Source: Nissolia schottii
Taxonomy: Eukaryota; Streptophyta; Magnoliopsida; Fabales; Fabaceae
Reading direction: 5' to 3'
Length of the DNA: 64,000 nt
Assembly (NCBI GenBank): GCA_003254905.1
Contig: QANU01085255.1
Location: 1,022,604-1,086,603, forward strand
The position numbers were made by a program, and so were the translations under genes. Of the stretch, positions 36,584 to 49,719 are shown piece after piece. The stretch's first letter is position 1. Each line of letters begins with the position of its first letter. The notes under the pieces are model-generated. The model was not told the DNA's origin and made no database searches. It saw nothing but the letters and a program-made list of their open reading frames with translations.

Positions 36584-39500
36584 TCAGCTCGTTCCGTACT
36601 CCAATGATTCCCACCTGAAGGGCCGGAACACATACAGAACTTCGGGCGAGCTTTTAAACAGAAGGGCCACACAGACACAGACTGCTGCTATGGCCACCAT
36701 TGACAGCATAGCAGGTCTGTATGCCAAAGACTTGCCTACTACAGTTCTACAAGACAACTTATGATTACATAGTTTGCACTGCTTTTGGGCCTTTCCAATC
36801 TCAAAGCTAGTAGACAGCGAATTTTGCTTCTGGTTTGTATTGAACCCACTTAGATTGCTGGGAATCTCAACCACATGAGCTCCTCCTTGTCTCTTGTTGA
36901 TTTTCTTCTGAACCAGGTGAATGTAAGTATAATGGCCCCGTAAACGTGCATAATCCTCAGGTGTGGAGCCTGTGCTGTCGCGAGCACTCTTCCATGCTTC
37001 GATTCCCACCTGAATTAAAAACCCCAAGTTATTATTAAAAATTAAATAGCACTATCCTAAACACAGTATTCCTAATCCCCAACTTGACACAATAGAGAAA
37101 TTTTGAAAGACTAGGTTCACCATATAGATCATTTTCAGCAATACCCAATACTTCTATCATACAAGTCAGGCAAGAAAAGATAGTATCAGTGACAGTACTT
37201 TGGTGGGACAAACAACAGCAGCTATGCAGGATACTGATACACTACACCCAACCCAATTTGCAAATGCCCAACTCAAGGAGTAGGAAGGGTGACAAGAATT
37301 CAGAAAGATTGTAAGCACCTAAAATATGCAAAAAAGTGAAATGCAGTGATGATCCAAATAGAACCTAAAAGAAAGTTTCACTCTTACTAAGTTACTTAAT
37401 TCTCAGTTTAAGATGGCAGAAACTTTACCATGTAAAGATCATTGGTTAAAGCATCCAATACATCCTCCGAACCATCTTTCCCAGCTGCTATATGGAGTGG
37501 TGTCAAACCAGCAGGACCAACAGCATCAGGTCTAAACAAGAAGCTCTGATTCTCTCCACCAACCAGAGCCCTCTCTTCAGGTCCTAGTTTATCAGAAATA
37601 TTCTCAGGAACAAAACTCAAAAGCAGCTCCACCAATTGCCTGCTATTTCTCCTGACAGCTTTATGAAGGAGACCCATCTCTGAAAGAGCAAGATACAGGG
37701 AAGGGTGATCTCCTGTATTCACAGTTCCACTAAGCAGTAGGTTCAATAGTTTTTTGACTACCGCACACCATTCGTGATCCACAGAAAACTCCATGAGCCA
37801 CTTGAATCGTTTTAATGGAAAGAGATCTGCACTAGAGTTCAAGTGAACCATCCTAGATTTCAATTGGCTTCTGTGGAGAAGCCAACCCATTTCATGAATG
37901 AAATCCATGGCTTGATTTTTTGCTTTAATTTTTCCAGCTCCTTCAATATCTGGATCAGTATCACTTAATTCTAGTAAAGGCTCAAGCACACAGATTTCAG
38001 AGCAAACCTCCTCCTCTGCAACTATGAAAGGAAAAAAGCTGCTACTCAAACCCTGGTCCTCAATCTGGAATAGTTAAGAAAATTAGAAATCAGTGTGCAT
38101 GAAATTGCATAAAAGTAAACAAATAAAAACCATAAATAAAGTGATAGCAGATACTTGTTATTTCACAATTCACCAAGAAGAGAATAATATAAATGGAAGA
38201 CAGTATCAGAGGACAGACATCACATCATGCATCACATTGTATAATAAAAATGCTTCCTAACAACCAACATACTGCCCTTTCTTCTTCAACTAACATTCAT
38301 ATGAAGCAACAACTTCCATCAAATTTGATCCTTTTCACTAATCCTCTGATTATGATACCATCACACTACTTCTTCAGTATTAATAACCAAGAAATCTAAA
38401 AGGGCAACAAACAAGAAGGCGGTTCAAACCACTAATACAAGATGCATCATGATGACTCCCCATTACACCCAAATGAAGGCATGACACGTCCTTGTCCATC
38501 CTCAAAACCACAGCCCAGGCTCTTGCTCTTTTGCTAAAAAAACAAACTATAAGCAGACAGAGATGTACATGTTACCAGTTGGTCCCGTGCCATCAATATT
38601 CAATTTAGACAACCTATCTAATATTTACAGCATCAGCCTTCTCACCACCCAAAGAAAAGATTATCTGTTCTTTAGCTGGCCTTATGAAAATGTAATTAGT
38701 ACAAAATATAGGTAGCAAATGTGTTTCTTTTTGTTTAGTACAAAAAGAGTTTAGGAAGAGAAGAGGTTTCCCTATTCTTCCAAGGTCAAGGCATGCCACA
38801 AGCTTCGGCGAGGGCTAATAGTGGTCCTCTCTGATGGCCTATCAATTAAGGGCCACCAGTAGGAACCGTACACAGGACCATCTTGTCAGTGATGTTTGAT
38901 CCTACCAGTCGAACCAAACCTCATTGTAGCCAGCAATTATGGAAAGACGAGAACTCTATAATTCATTAATTTGTGAGAGTGAAGAAAGCACCTCGAAAAA
39001 TCCTCTTCCATTCATCACAGGGACAGAACATGAAAACTGGATGCACTGAAGCTCTTCAAGTTCCTCGGAGCATTGATCCATTGACTCATGAGCACCTTCA
39101 CAGACCAAGTAATCCCCTTCTAAAGCACACAATAACCTGAAAGAATAGGTTTAATGATCATATGTGGTACCAACAAAAAGTATAGATATTTCAATCAAAC
39201 CATGGAACCTAAAGAAATTTTCAAATTGAATTTAATCCAAAGTTGTTGCATTTCCAAAAGCATATGGTAGAGACTACCTTGTGGCAGGGCGAACCAGGTT
39301 GATACCCTTAACAGAAAATTGAGCTGTCTTTGAAGCTGGTACAGCAATTGGACTAACAGTAAGAATCTTACTATAATTGTTACTTCTGAAAGGTAAGGAT
39401 GTATCTATGACAACCTGGCCTGCAGTAGACAACAATGTGGACAACGTAAAAATCCCTTTAACTTTTTATATCAAAACGTAATCAAGTACAGTAAATAAAA

Positions 39501-42500
39501 TTATATGCATGGCCAAAAAGACTTATAACTTCTAAACAGTTAATGTACTTGATTGATGGACTTAATTGAATACTGAGATAAAATTTCAACTTGTTATCTT
39601 GACCCCTAGCGAAAATAATGACAGAAAGATGCCGACAGACCATTGAAAATGAAGGCTATCTGATGCTGCACCCTGATGTGAACCCATCCAGTTCTCCAAA
39701 AAGTATCATCTGAGACATCCAGAAGCTTGCTCAAGCTGGAAGTAAGATCATAGCAAAGCTGTAAAAAAACAAACAAGCCTTGTAAGATCAAGAGTAGCTC
39801 GTGTCAGCAGAAATAAACAACCATACAGCATGCACAAGTGCTAGTAGTTATAGAAGGACAAAGCTTACTTCCTCCCACACAGCCTCAGACTGCCGCAGAT
39901 AAATGGTCAAGACGATACAACCAGGCCGTATGTAACTTTCAATATCAGTAGGACTGTGGGATAGCCAATCAAGAATCTGGAATGGAAACCCTTAGCATGA
40001 TTAAACTTTAAACGAAAGATATAAGCAACAGTTATACTTAGCTTCTTTAAAAAACTTAAAATACCTGAGCTCTAAGTACAAGAGGAAAATCATTTGGTTC
40101 TTTACCAAAGAGTTTAAAAACAATCCGATCTGTGCGACTCTGAAAGATGGAAATCAACAAGGCAACAAATTAGCAGCTAAACGATAAAGATCTCAGTATC
40201 TAATAAATTTAGCATAAAAGGGCATCATTCAACCTCAGCTAACAGAGGAAAACAATTACCAACATTCAGCACCAAAAATTCTAAAAACCTACCTTCAGCA
40301 AAACATCCTCAATATCTATAGAAAGTCACACAATCCTAATCATGGGATTAGTATTTGCATGCAAATCTAAGGACTGCGTACATAAGCACAAGTACATAGC
40401 CAATCCAGAATAATTCTGCAAGCTAAAGATACCTGAGCTTCTCCACTAGAACTAGAAGGGGACTGCGCAGATGCAGAATCTGAATTTCCACTTGTTTGAG
40501 GAGGACTTGACTGACGAGAATCATGTTGTATCCATGGGTAATCGACAGAGCTAGAAACAAGATTTGCAGAGACGGGCAACTTTTCTATATCTTCTGTGCC
40601 ATCATCTGAGTCAATATATATGTCATTCAAATCAAAATTATTCATCATGGTCTGTCCAGCAGTACTTGCTCGAGCTTCTGAGTAAGTTGGAGGACTATTT
40701 GAAGCTGTACGCTTCGCAGAAGACATGGTTTGTTGATCAGCAGCCCTAGCATCATGTCCATGCATCACTTGATGTTGAATTTCAGCTATAGAAGGACCTG
40801 TTTGATGCTGTCTTATAACAGTTGGAGAGCCTTGAGAACCATTTGAGAATAAAGTAGAAACCATTTCTGACTTCCCTGATGAACTCCCTTCTTTCAACAG
40901 ATTCTCTGGTTCCCGTAAAAGGTTTGACAAGTTGTTACCTCCTTGGTCACCACTCTGACTAGCAAGACTCCTTAAAAGATGAGTCAGCAGATCCTGATCC
41001 GTGGTCTGATCTGATCTGTCAGCTATATTTCATAAAAGAAAATGTCATTATCAATGCCTCTGTTTCAGAAGAAATACCAATTAGAGATACAGATTAGAGA
41101 AGATTCTCAAGAAACAAAAATAATTAGACATAAATGTACTTGCACACAATACCGGTCATTCAGATATCATTAAAAATGACGAATATTTTACTCCTATGTC
41201 CCTCAAGGTACCTACAGCTACCTATGACTGAAAACTAGCCGTTTATAAGTTCAGAGTTAACTAAATAATGTCAAATAACACACAACCAACCCAGTTCAAA
41301 TTATTTGGCTTGCCCTCTTCTAAATTCTAACATGTTAGGTCTAGCTTCTCACTCTTGAAAACTGAATACTCCATATCTCAACCTCTCTAGCCATTTTCAA
41401 GCCCTTAAAGCCCAGCGTTCAGTCCCCACATGATAGCAGCAATGAGCAGTGATGAAAAACCAAATAGCACGCAAAACCTTATTGACAGATAAAAGAAATA
41501 TAGGCTCTAGTTACAGAATTAAGATCAAAGAAACACTCACAATGCATATTTGAAAGTATCTTCAATAAACTTATCAACAGATAACTACTAGTCTGATCAT
41601 CGTTTAGTGGATTTCCATTAGGAACAGCATCTTGATTTGTTTTCCTCCTTCGTTTATTATGCCCTGCCAAACGTCTTCGACAGCTTCTCTTTCCTTCATC
41701 AAACTCTTGAAGCATGTGAAACCTGTCAATGGAGCAAAAGAATGCCATGAAATAGAATGACCTAAACTTTAAATAAATGCTTGCAGGAAGGATCAATATT
41801 CATTAATATTGAACTGAATTTTTTTATACTATTGTAATTATTTCCATATCAATTAAATTTTAAAATGATTAACTACAAAGGAATTCAAAACAACCAAGAA
41901 CAGAAACTTGCCTACTGCATTGTTGGCAGAACCGCTGCATAGCATTTCCCACGAGTGCCTTACTGGCCTTGGAGTGCATCTCACAGACTTTATGACGCCT
42001 GTGATAATCTTTGGCGTTGCTGAGATCTGCGCCGCAATCCTCCACCTGACACACAGCCCGATTCGAATTACCTCCAGCTACTCTACTCTTCTTCCCGTTC
42101 ACTCCTTCCCAGCTTGCAATCGGGGCACCGTGCCCACTGCCACCACCACCACCACCACCAAGCTTCAAGCTAAGGGTACCGGATTCCTCGTTCAAAGCAT
42201 CATCCTCCAGCACAATAACCCTCCTCTTCTTGTCCCCTTCCTTGTTCCCCGGGCGAATAGCGAGATCTGCCTCATCAGAGCACGAAGACGAGCTGTTGGA
42301 GTTGGAGGGACCCCCAACCAAAGAGATCCCAGCCCCAGAAGGGAACAATTGCCTGTGCTCAGGCACAGGATTCAGTGGCCTAGCTATGAAAAGATCACCA
42401 TCCCATTTCCAATCGTTCAAATCCCACTCCATCGGCCTCTTCCCCACCGAGGACCCACCCATACCGTAGAATTGAAGAGCTTCAGCGCCAAATCTAGCTT

Positions 42501-42504
42501 CCAT
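36584..42504 (-). CDS. SPL12-like: SBP-box transcription factor, SPL1/SPL12 type, 1004 aa
   Basis: Ten exons in transcript order: 42504-41912, 41722-41541, 41022-40433, 40139-40065, 39976-39869, 39758-39641, 39419-39278, 39136-38992, 38064-37429, 37009-36584; phases close exactly. The N-terminus has the SPL1/12 block [20 protein letters not shown]. The SBP DNA-binding domain runs from about residue 149 to 227, with zinc ligands CQVEDC, HRRHKVC, CQQC and a basic [13 protein letters not shown] nuclear signal; it binds GTAC-core sites. Later come the conserved [18 protein letters not shown] block, an ankyrin-like segment ([10 protein letters not shown], about 840) and a hydrophobic helix at about 963-981. 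This long form belongs to the subgroup (SPL1, 12, 14, 16) linked in Arabidopsis to heat tolerance and development. Intron 1 uses a GC donor (AG|GCAAGT at 41911-41910). A glycine run comes from a (CCA)n stretch on the plus strand. Confidence 0.96.
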
Positions 42505-42985
42505 GATTCACAATTCACAAAAGCCAGAAGGAAGCCCCCAATTCGAACCCAGACTTTTCCAACGCAATAAAGAACTCTAAATTAAGCCAAAAACAGTAAT
42601 TAATCAGCCTCAGATCTTCCCCAGAAGTCGTAAAAGAGTACATCTACACAAGCATGGTTGCAATTAAGCGAAATCAACATAGCTCAAAGATGGATTCCGA
42701 TTTGTTGAGCTCAAGTAGCAGCAAGCCTTCTTCCCATGTCAATTGAAATAAAACTACAAAGAAGAAGTAGATGAACTCTCAAGTACGGAGAAAGAAGCTC
42801 TTTCTTCTTCTAAACCATAAAAATAGAAAAAAGAAATAATAATAATAATAATAAAATAAATAGTGAAAATTAAGATTGAACAAGAGTAGAAGAACCTGAA
42901 AGGTGAGAGTGAGAAGTGAGAATTGACGATTGAGGATTGAAGAGAAGCAGATCGGCGGCGAGTGAATGCCGGAAAGTGCGGCAAG

Positions 42986-43017
<32 letters not shown>

Positions 43018-43155
43018 TGAATGTGGAATGTGAATGGGGTTTGGTTTTCTTTGTGTGACAAGGAAAGTTTGGTTTATGTTAATTGGCTCATGGTATGGTA
43101 CACACAAAATGATATAATAATAGATAAAAAGAAAAAAAATATATATATATATATG
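42505..43155 (-). promoter_or_regulatory. SPL leader and proximal promoter with microsatellites
   Basis: Upstream of the SPL ATG lie (AAT)n at about 42838-42856, (GAT)n at about 42987-43017 and (AT)n at about 43139-43154 (plus-strand reading). The (GAT)n tract probably falls within or close to the transcript start. CACCTTTCAG|GTTC near 42895 could be an acceptor for a leader intron, but I could not confirm a donor. Confidence 0.4.
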
Positions 43156-43418
43156 AAATAATAATAATAAATAAATAAACGGTAATAATGTGGTGTAAGA
43201 GTAGGAAAGGGTGGTGGTGGGATTGGGAACAGTATGCCCACCCGCAAAGTGGTGGGGCCACTTTCAACATACTGCGTGTCTCTCTCTCTCGCTCCTTCCG
43301 ATATGGGGCACAAACCCATTCAAGATGCCTTCCCTTTCTTTTGCCAAAATTTAGTCTCCAAACACCTTTATAAAAAAAAAAAATTAGTAATTATTAATTA
43401 ATTAGATAATATTTGTTC

Positions 43419-43613
43419 ATCAATTTTTTTTTTAGGTTATCTGTTCGGTATCCAAGATTTAGCCTTAACTAATCAAGGATTGGCGTCACGGACATGGCTA
43501 TGACGGGTGAGTCTCCCAGCAGAAATAACTGCGTATACAAAATCTCGAATTCGGGATCTTACTTAAACTATACCAAGTCGCTTATCACTTGCATCAACCC
43601 CCATTGACCATCG
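43419..43613 (-). mobile_element. tRNA-derived SINE-like element, copy 1
   Basis: Read on the minus strand: GGGGGTTGATGCAAGTGATAAG (box A-like), then CCCGAATTCGAGATT (box B-like), a body shared with copy 2 (49720-49900), and a terminal A run (the plus-strand T run at 43424-43433). An 8-bp direct repeat ATTTGTTC flanks it at 43411-43418 and 43614-43621. Shared body landmarks include ACGCAGTTAT, GGAGACTCACCCG and GATACCGAA. The internal promoter boxes, A tail, size near 195 bp and flanking duplication together fit a SINE; there is no coding capacity. Confidence 0.75.
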
Positions 43614-43621
43614 ATTTGTTC

Positions 43622-46365
43622 TTTAATTATGAGGCAGAGAATTTGATCTCTATCTATAAAGATGAATATTTACGTATAATCAACCGTTTATCACTTTGTA
43701 TGATATATTAGTCACTAATTTTATTAGTAAAAAGCATGGTCGAGATAAAAAAAAATCATTTAATATAATTCTTTATTAAACTCACAGCTCAGTAATTGTT
43801 TTTGTGTTACGCAAGATGAAAATTCGCGTTTGATTTTCACATTTTTGTAATTGCTTATTAAAAACAACAAGTCGATTACTCATTTATTAGTAATTATAAA
43901 AATAAAACTAACTTGTGATTTTCTATACATAATATTTAGACAATTAAGAATTTCGTTATATATTTTAAAAAATACTCCTCTTTAATTATTTTTGATGTGT
44001 ACTGCTATGTAGTACCGCTAATAATTCTCTTCGTTTCTTCTGTTAGGGAGGGTCTGGGTGGGTCACCGTACTTCTGTTTTCCCCGCGTTTTGGTAAGTAA
44101 ACGTCACATTCTTCGCCATCTTTATTTGGGGAAATAGTTACATGGTCCTCCTTAATGGATGGTATAGAAAACATTTTAAACTTAACTTACTCATTTTATA
44201 TGATATTTTAAGAGATTAATTTTTATCTATGTGTAGTATAAAGTTTTTTTATATTATTAATTGATTAAATTTTGTCACATTAATGTAAATAATTAATTTT
44301 TTTATTATTTAAAAAATTATATAAATTATAAAATTTAATTGACTCATATTTTAAATAACACAAATCAAAATTAATGATTTATAAAAATTTAGACTACGCA
44401 TTAAAGTACTATAAGATCGTAAATATTTTCTCTTCCATCTGATTCTTGTAATTGAGATTTCAGATCACTACAAGGCCATCATGCCAAGCCAACCACGTGT
44501 GATTGTCACCACAACGTAACACACTTTTCAACTCACTTTATTACCAATACACAACAGATATGTTTGCATGACAATTATATCGAACAAACTTTAAATAATT
44601 GTGTGTTTTTTTTAAAAAAAAGAGAAACTAAGAATAATAAAGTTTTTAAGTTTTTATAAGTTTAAATGTGTTGACGATTTAAATTTTACATTTTTTAATA
44701 AAATAATTTTACTTTTAAAACTGTAACCAATGCCTTTAGTATATTGATTAACTTTTTTCTAATTTTATTAATAAATTTGTGAGATTTATTGTGAACTCTA
44801 TTGTAAAAGGGTCTTGTACTTTTATACATATAATTGTTTAATTTCTTGTAGAAGTCTACATAATTTCATTGGTATGTATAGTGGGTGTTGGTTTATATTT
44901 TGAAAATTATAGTTTATTTCAATTAATTTTTTTGTTTAAATCATTTTGCTTGATATTAGAAATTATGTTTTAATATAATTTAATGTAAATTTTCCAAACA
45001 TATTAAAACTCAGTTTGTATTAATATTTAAACTATGATTTTTTTTTACACTAAAAGACACGCATTAATAAAACAATAATCAATAATTCATGTGATTTATT
45101 TTAGAACTAAAATTGGAGGAACTAACACAAGTGTGTGGATGCCCTTTCTCCAATTTTGTAGAATGCAAATGTGTTCTCTTTTCCGTGCAATACAACTTTT
45201 TTGCTTTAAGAGGGAAAGTTTTGTGTGTTCCACCTTCCCTCTAGCCTCGATGACCCCTAATAATCTTCATATCATTCTTTTTATTTTAGTTTATCTCTTT
45301 ATCTATAACTTTGTATTAGGTACTTTATACTATTCTATATTTCTTTCTCATATAATAGGATGACATTTAATATATAATTTATATTTATATATCTAACCCA
45401 CCGAAAGCATTTTTTCACAAAGAAGCTTCCAGAGCAATTAAGTTAGAAGGCCGCAAATGTAGATCAATTATAAATTATAAATTATAAATTATAAATATAA
45501 AGACAAATTATTCTTTGTTAAATATATCCCCGTTCCCGGTGTCCCACTTTTAAGGTACTTACAAGTTAACGCATTCATTGAGTCCACACTATTGTCGTGC
45601 ACCCAAAAAAATATATCTCTCATTAAACTTTTTTAAATTTATTCAATTATATCAATCATACTTTTATAAATTTAATTACCTTTTCGTAATGGGTTAATAT
45701 ATGATTGATTGACTATATAAAATTTTGTTACAATTAATGTATTCCAATTAAATTATACTTTTATTTGTATCCCTCGTTCAACTTTGTTAAATACCAAAAC
45801 ATGAGAATGACACCATTTATTTTAGGACTAGACTTATATCAAGTCTTTTATTTTCATTACAATCAATTATCTAATTAAATAATAACATATATGTGCACTT
45901 TTTGAAATAAGTGATAAGTGCGTATTCTAAAAAAAAAAATATTTATATGTCTTGCCTTAATTTGAGAATTGATTAAAATAAATACAATGAATTTGATATA
46001 AATTTTATCTTTATTTTAACCCCCTCCTTACCTTTCCATTATGTGCCGTCGTCTCAGTTTGTTATTATAACTATGATTGATATTTATATAGGTTAAAAAT
46101 GGATTAAATTAAAAATATATAAGTAGAAGACTTTGTTCATGATTTTAAATTGACTGAATATTAATGGAAGAATGGCAATTGTTCATTGTTGGACTGTGGG
46201 ATTTTTTTTATCAAAAGTTATTTCAACAATGTGAAGGTAGGATAATATAAGACAATACTTATAAGAGTTTATGTTAAGTGGGACACACCATATTAAGTCT
46301 GAGGGAGAATGTGATTTGAAGTATAAAAGTCAGTAAATTTATTATCTTAAAAGGTTTAAATCAAG
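43622..46365. other. AT-rich intergenic region
   Basis: No gene seen. A segment at about 44220-44420 has weak inverted symmetry (CTATGTGTAGTATAAAG against the complement of CTTTAATGCGTAGTCTAAA-like sequence) and may be a decayed MITE. A 14-bp unit ATAAATTATAAATT recurs near 45465-45495. Confidence 0.5.
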
Positions 46366-46446
46366 TACTACAAGAAAAGTGACACTTCGCGACAGTTCAA
46401 AAAATACATCGCGACACTAAAAAAAAGTGGCACTTCGCGGCAGTTC
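46366..46446 (+). mobile_element. CACTA-like transposon terminus with subterminal repeats
   Basis: TACTACAAGAAAA (46366-46378) differs by one base from the CACTACAAGAAAA terminus common in plant CACTA elements. It is followed by a 20-bp subterminal direct repeat at 46379-46398 and 46427-46446 (core CACTTCGCG), differing at two positions. A LINE then inserted 60 bp further on. I could not find the other end. Confidence 0.45.
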
Positions 46447-46508
46447 AAAAGGCGTGTCATGTAACTTTGTATTATGATTTATCATATAATTCAATAATGT
46501 AATTCTCT

Positions 46509-49344
46509 TCTGATGGCCTACACGCGCTTTTCTTTCAAAGCCAATGGGATACGGTTAAAAATACAGTGGAGAGAACTATTAGAAATCTGTTGGAGTATCC
46601 TTCTCAAATTGGAAGCATTAATGAGACTTTTATCTCTCTCATCCCCAAAGTGGATCACCCAGAAACTATGGCCTAATTCCGACCTATTGGTCTCTGCAAT
46701 GTGATATATAAGTTACTTACCAAGATCATTGCTAACCGTTTGAAGCCCATCATGAATCATGTTATCTCTCCTCATCAATGTAGTTTCATCCCGGGAAAAT
46801 TGGGTGCGAACAACGTAGTGATTGCGCAAGAAGTTGTTCATAGCATGAGATAAAGAAAAGGTAAAACTGGATTTTTTGCTATTAAGATTGATCTTGAAAA
46901 GGCCTATGATAGATTGAACTGACACTTTATTATTGATTCTCTTAGAGATATGGGCATCCAGAACGAATTGGTTGAGATTATCTGGCATTGTATCTCATCC
47001 TCCTCTATGGACATTCTTTGGCATGGTGATCGTACGGAGGTTTTTCATCCTTCGCGAGGTATTTGTCAAGGAGACCCCCTATCACCTTATCTATTTGTGA
47101 TTTGCATTGAGATACTTTCCCAACTTATTTGTACAGCAGTTGAGGATGGTATGTGAAAGCCTGTATCGCTCAGTAGAGGAGGTCCCAAAATATCGCACCT
47201 CTGCTTTGCAGATGATCTCTTCTTGTTTGCTGAAGCCTCTTTGGATCAGGTTGATATCATTAAGCACTGCCTGCAGATGTTCTGTAATAGTTCTGGACAG
47301 AAGGTGAGTATGGAAAAGACAAAAATTTCTTTTTCTCGGAACGTTAATCATAATCGGGCAAAGGAGATTGCAGATGAGTTGGGTTTCTCTTTGACTCACG
47401 ATCTCGGGAAGTACCTGGGCATTCCTCTCTTTCATAAGAAAGTTATCAACCAGACATTCAGTAGTTTAACTAACAGACTTAGCCAACGCCTGTCTAACTG
47501 GAAAGCATCCTCTCTTTCTTTGGCTAGTAGGTTGACACTTTGTAAGTCTGTGATTAAAGCGAGCCCCTCTTATACTATGCAGACGTGCCTTCTCCCGGCA
47601 AAAGTTTGTGACGTCATTGATAAAACTGTTAGAAGTTTCTTTTGGGGCTCTGTGGATGGAAGCATATGTATTAGCCTGGTCTCTTGGAACTCTGTTTGTA
47701 AATCGAAAGTAGATGTTGGGCTTGGTCTTCGTCAAGCTAGATTGTCTAATATATCCTTCTTGGCAAAACTTGGTTGGGGTCTTATTGTGAACAAGGAATC
47801 TCTCTAGGTCCAAGTCTTGAGGGGTAAATACAGATACGGAAAGGGTACCATTCCTGAAGTCAAGCCAAAGACTAACCAGTCGAATGCTTTGAAAGGTATT
47901 ACGAAAGCTTGGCAACATGTCTATGATAACATTATTTGGCGGGTGGGTAATGGGAATACCATCAGGTTTTGGAAAGATCACTGGATCCCTGGGTTCACAT
48001 CGTTGGAAGCATACTCTTTAGTTTCTATTTCACAGTCTGATCTCCATCTCACTATTGCCCATTTTGTGGATGATGAAGGTAATTGGGATTGGGTTCGCAT
48101 TTCTCCTATTTTACCTGTTAACATTTTTAATCTGATGACAGCTATCCATCCCCTTTCCCCGACGATAATTACGTTGTTTGGGCTCCTGGCCATGATGGCT
48201 TCTTCTCTATAAAATCTGCTTATTCTACTCTATCGGGTGAGGATTCCATACACATCAGAGATCCCCTTTTTAGGTTAATTTGGAAGTGGAAGGGAGTTGA
48301 GCGGGTGAAATCCTTCCTCTATCTGGTTTCCAGAGAAGCTTTACTGACTAATGCGAATCGTGTGAGTTGTCATCTTTCTTTGGATAGCTCCTGTCCTCGA
48401 TGCTCTAATCATGCTATGGAGACCACTCTGCATGCCCTTCGAGATTGTGAGGTAGTATTGAGAATTTGGAAGAGATTATTGCATCCCTCTTGTTGGTATA
48501 AATTTTTCAACGCACCCCTGCATACATGGCTTAGAGAAAATCTGAAGCTAGGCCATCGATTTGGTTGGTGCGGTGACCAGGAATGGCGTTTGGTGTTTGA
48601 TTTAGCCCTTCATTACCTCTGGTACGTTCGTAATGACTTTATTTTTAATAACTCTTCCCCTAGCATTGGTGATCTTTGGTTTTCTTTTGGCCTGAGGCTT
48701 AAGCATTATTTTCTCCCTGTTGATACTAATTCTTCTCCTCCTATCCCATCCAACTCGGAGGAACATCTGGTTTGTTGGCACTTCCTTTCACCTGGATGGG
48801 TGGTAGCGAATTGTGATGGTTCGGTGCTTAGCTCTGACAATGCAGGATGCAGGGGTCTGATTAGAGATGAATCAGGAAGTTTTGTTAAAGGCTTCTCGAC
48901 CAAATTGGGTTTGACATCCATTACCATAGCTGAGTTGTGGGGCATTTTACATGTACTAAATATTGCTTGGTGTGGTGGTTTTCAACAAGTGCGAGTTGAT
49001 TGCGATTCACTAAGTGCTATTAAGCTTATCCAGAACTGTCAAAATCATTAACACCCAGCTGCCTCGATTATATCTCGGATTTGCGAACTTTTATCAAGGA
49101 GTTGGGTGGTGCATATTCAACATGTCTTCAAGGAGTCCAACTGAGTTGTGGATTGTCTTGCCAAATCTGAGTCACAACCTTGACAATTTTGAGATCGTTT
49201 ATTTTGATGTGGCCCCGATGCCTACTCGCGCATTACTTTTGAATGATCTGATTTCGATCGCGTGACCTCGTGGAGGCTAGTTTTTTTTTCTTTTTTTTTG
49301 GTTTTCCTTTCCTTTGGGCTTTAGCCTGTTTGTCTACCAAAAAA
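46509..49344 (+). mobile_element. 5'-truncated, degenerate L1-type LINE
   Basis: A perfect 16-bp target duplication AATAATGTAATTCTCT lies at 46493-46508 and 49345-49360, fixing both ends. The element starts inside the reverse transcriptase domain (DGLHALFFQSQWDTVK) and lacks ORF1 and the endonuclease. The fingers/palm block follows (SLIPKVDHP, FRPIGLCNV, KIDLEKAYDRL), then GICQGDPLSPYLFVIC and the catalytic FADDLF near 47205. Then come the zinc-knuckle-like region and an RNase H domain (NCDGSVLSSDNAGCRG, 48810-49050). The 3' end is CTACC plus an A run. Stops or shifts interrupt it near 46673, 46852, 46920, 47154, 47806 and 48200, so it is dead. Confidence 0.95.
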
Positions 49345-49360
49345 AATAATGTAATTCTCT

Positions 49361-49719
49361 CACGACTCATGAAGTAAAACACGTGTACATAAAATGTTAC
49401 ATAAACGTGCTTACTATTAATAATAAAATGATATTTTACAATCTCTCGCTAACTTACATTGGTATGTATATTACGATCTATCATTAGTTAATAGCACAAT
49501 TTCGGTGGTGCTATACGTATATTTAATAAATTTTCTCCCCTGTAATAAGAGAACCAAAAAGTGGACAGGTACTAGTACTAGAGACATTTCGGTGTCCCTG
49601 AGTGTATTGAATCAAAAAAATAAAACTGTCAGATCAGTCAACATAAGTTATTGACTTTGACATTCCTAATTGCCCTGCCTGCAAGAAGGAAGAATAAGCC
49701 CATCAAAGTGCTAAACTAA
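49361..49719. other. Intergenic between LINE and SINE copy 2
   Basis: Short AT-rich stretch with no gene seen; it may include more of the CACTA-like element interrupted by the LINE. Confidence 0.4.

Noticed and set aside
40260-40330. Possible small extra exon in the SPL gene (minus strand, between a TATAG acceptor and an AAG|GTAGGT donor)
   Set aside because: The conserved junction [15 protein letters not shown] joins exons 3 and 4 directly in phase; including it would break the known family sequence. It could still be a rare isoform.
41908-42570. Open frame of 220 codons on the plus strand over SPL exon 1
   Set aside because: Antisense shadow of the SBP exon; no domain, and the minus strand carries the conserved SPL1/12 N-terminus.
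42754-43319. Coding frames upstream of SPL rich in His or Phe/Tyr
   Set aside because: They are translations of the (GAT)n and AT-rich simple repeats and have no domain.
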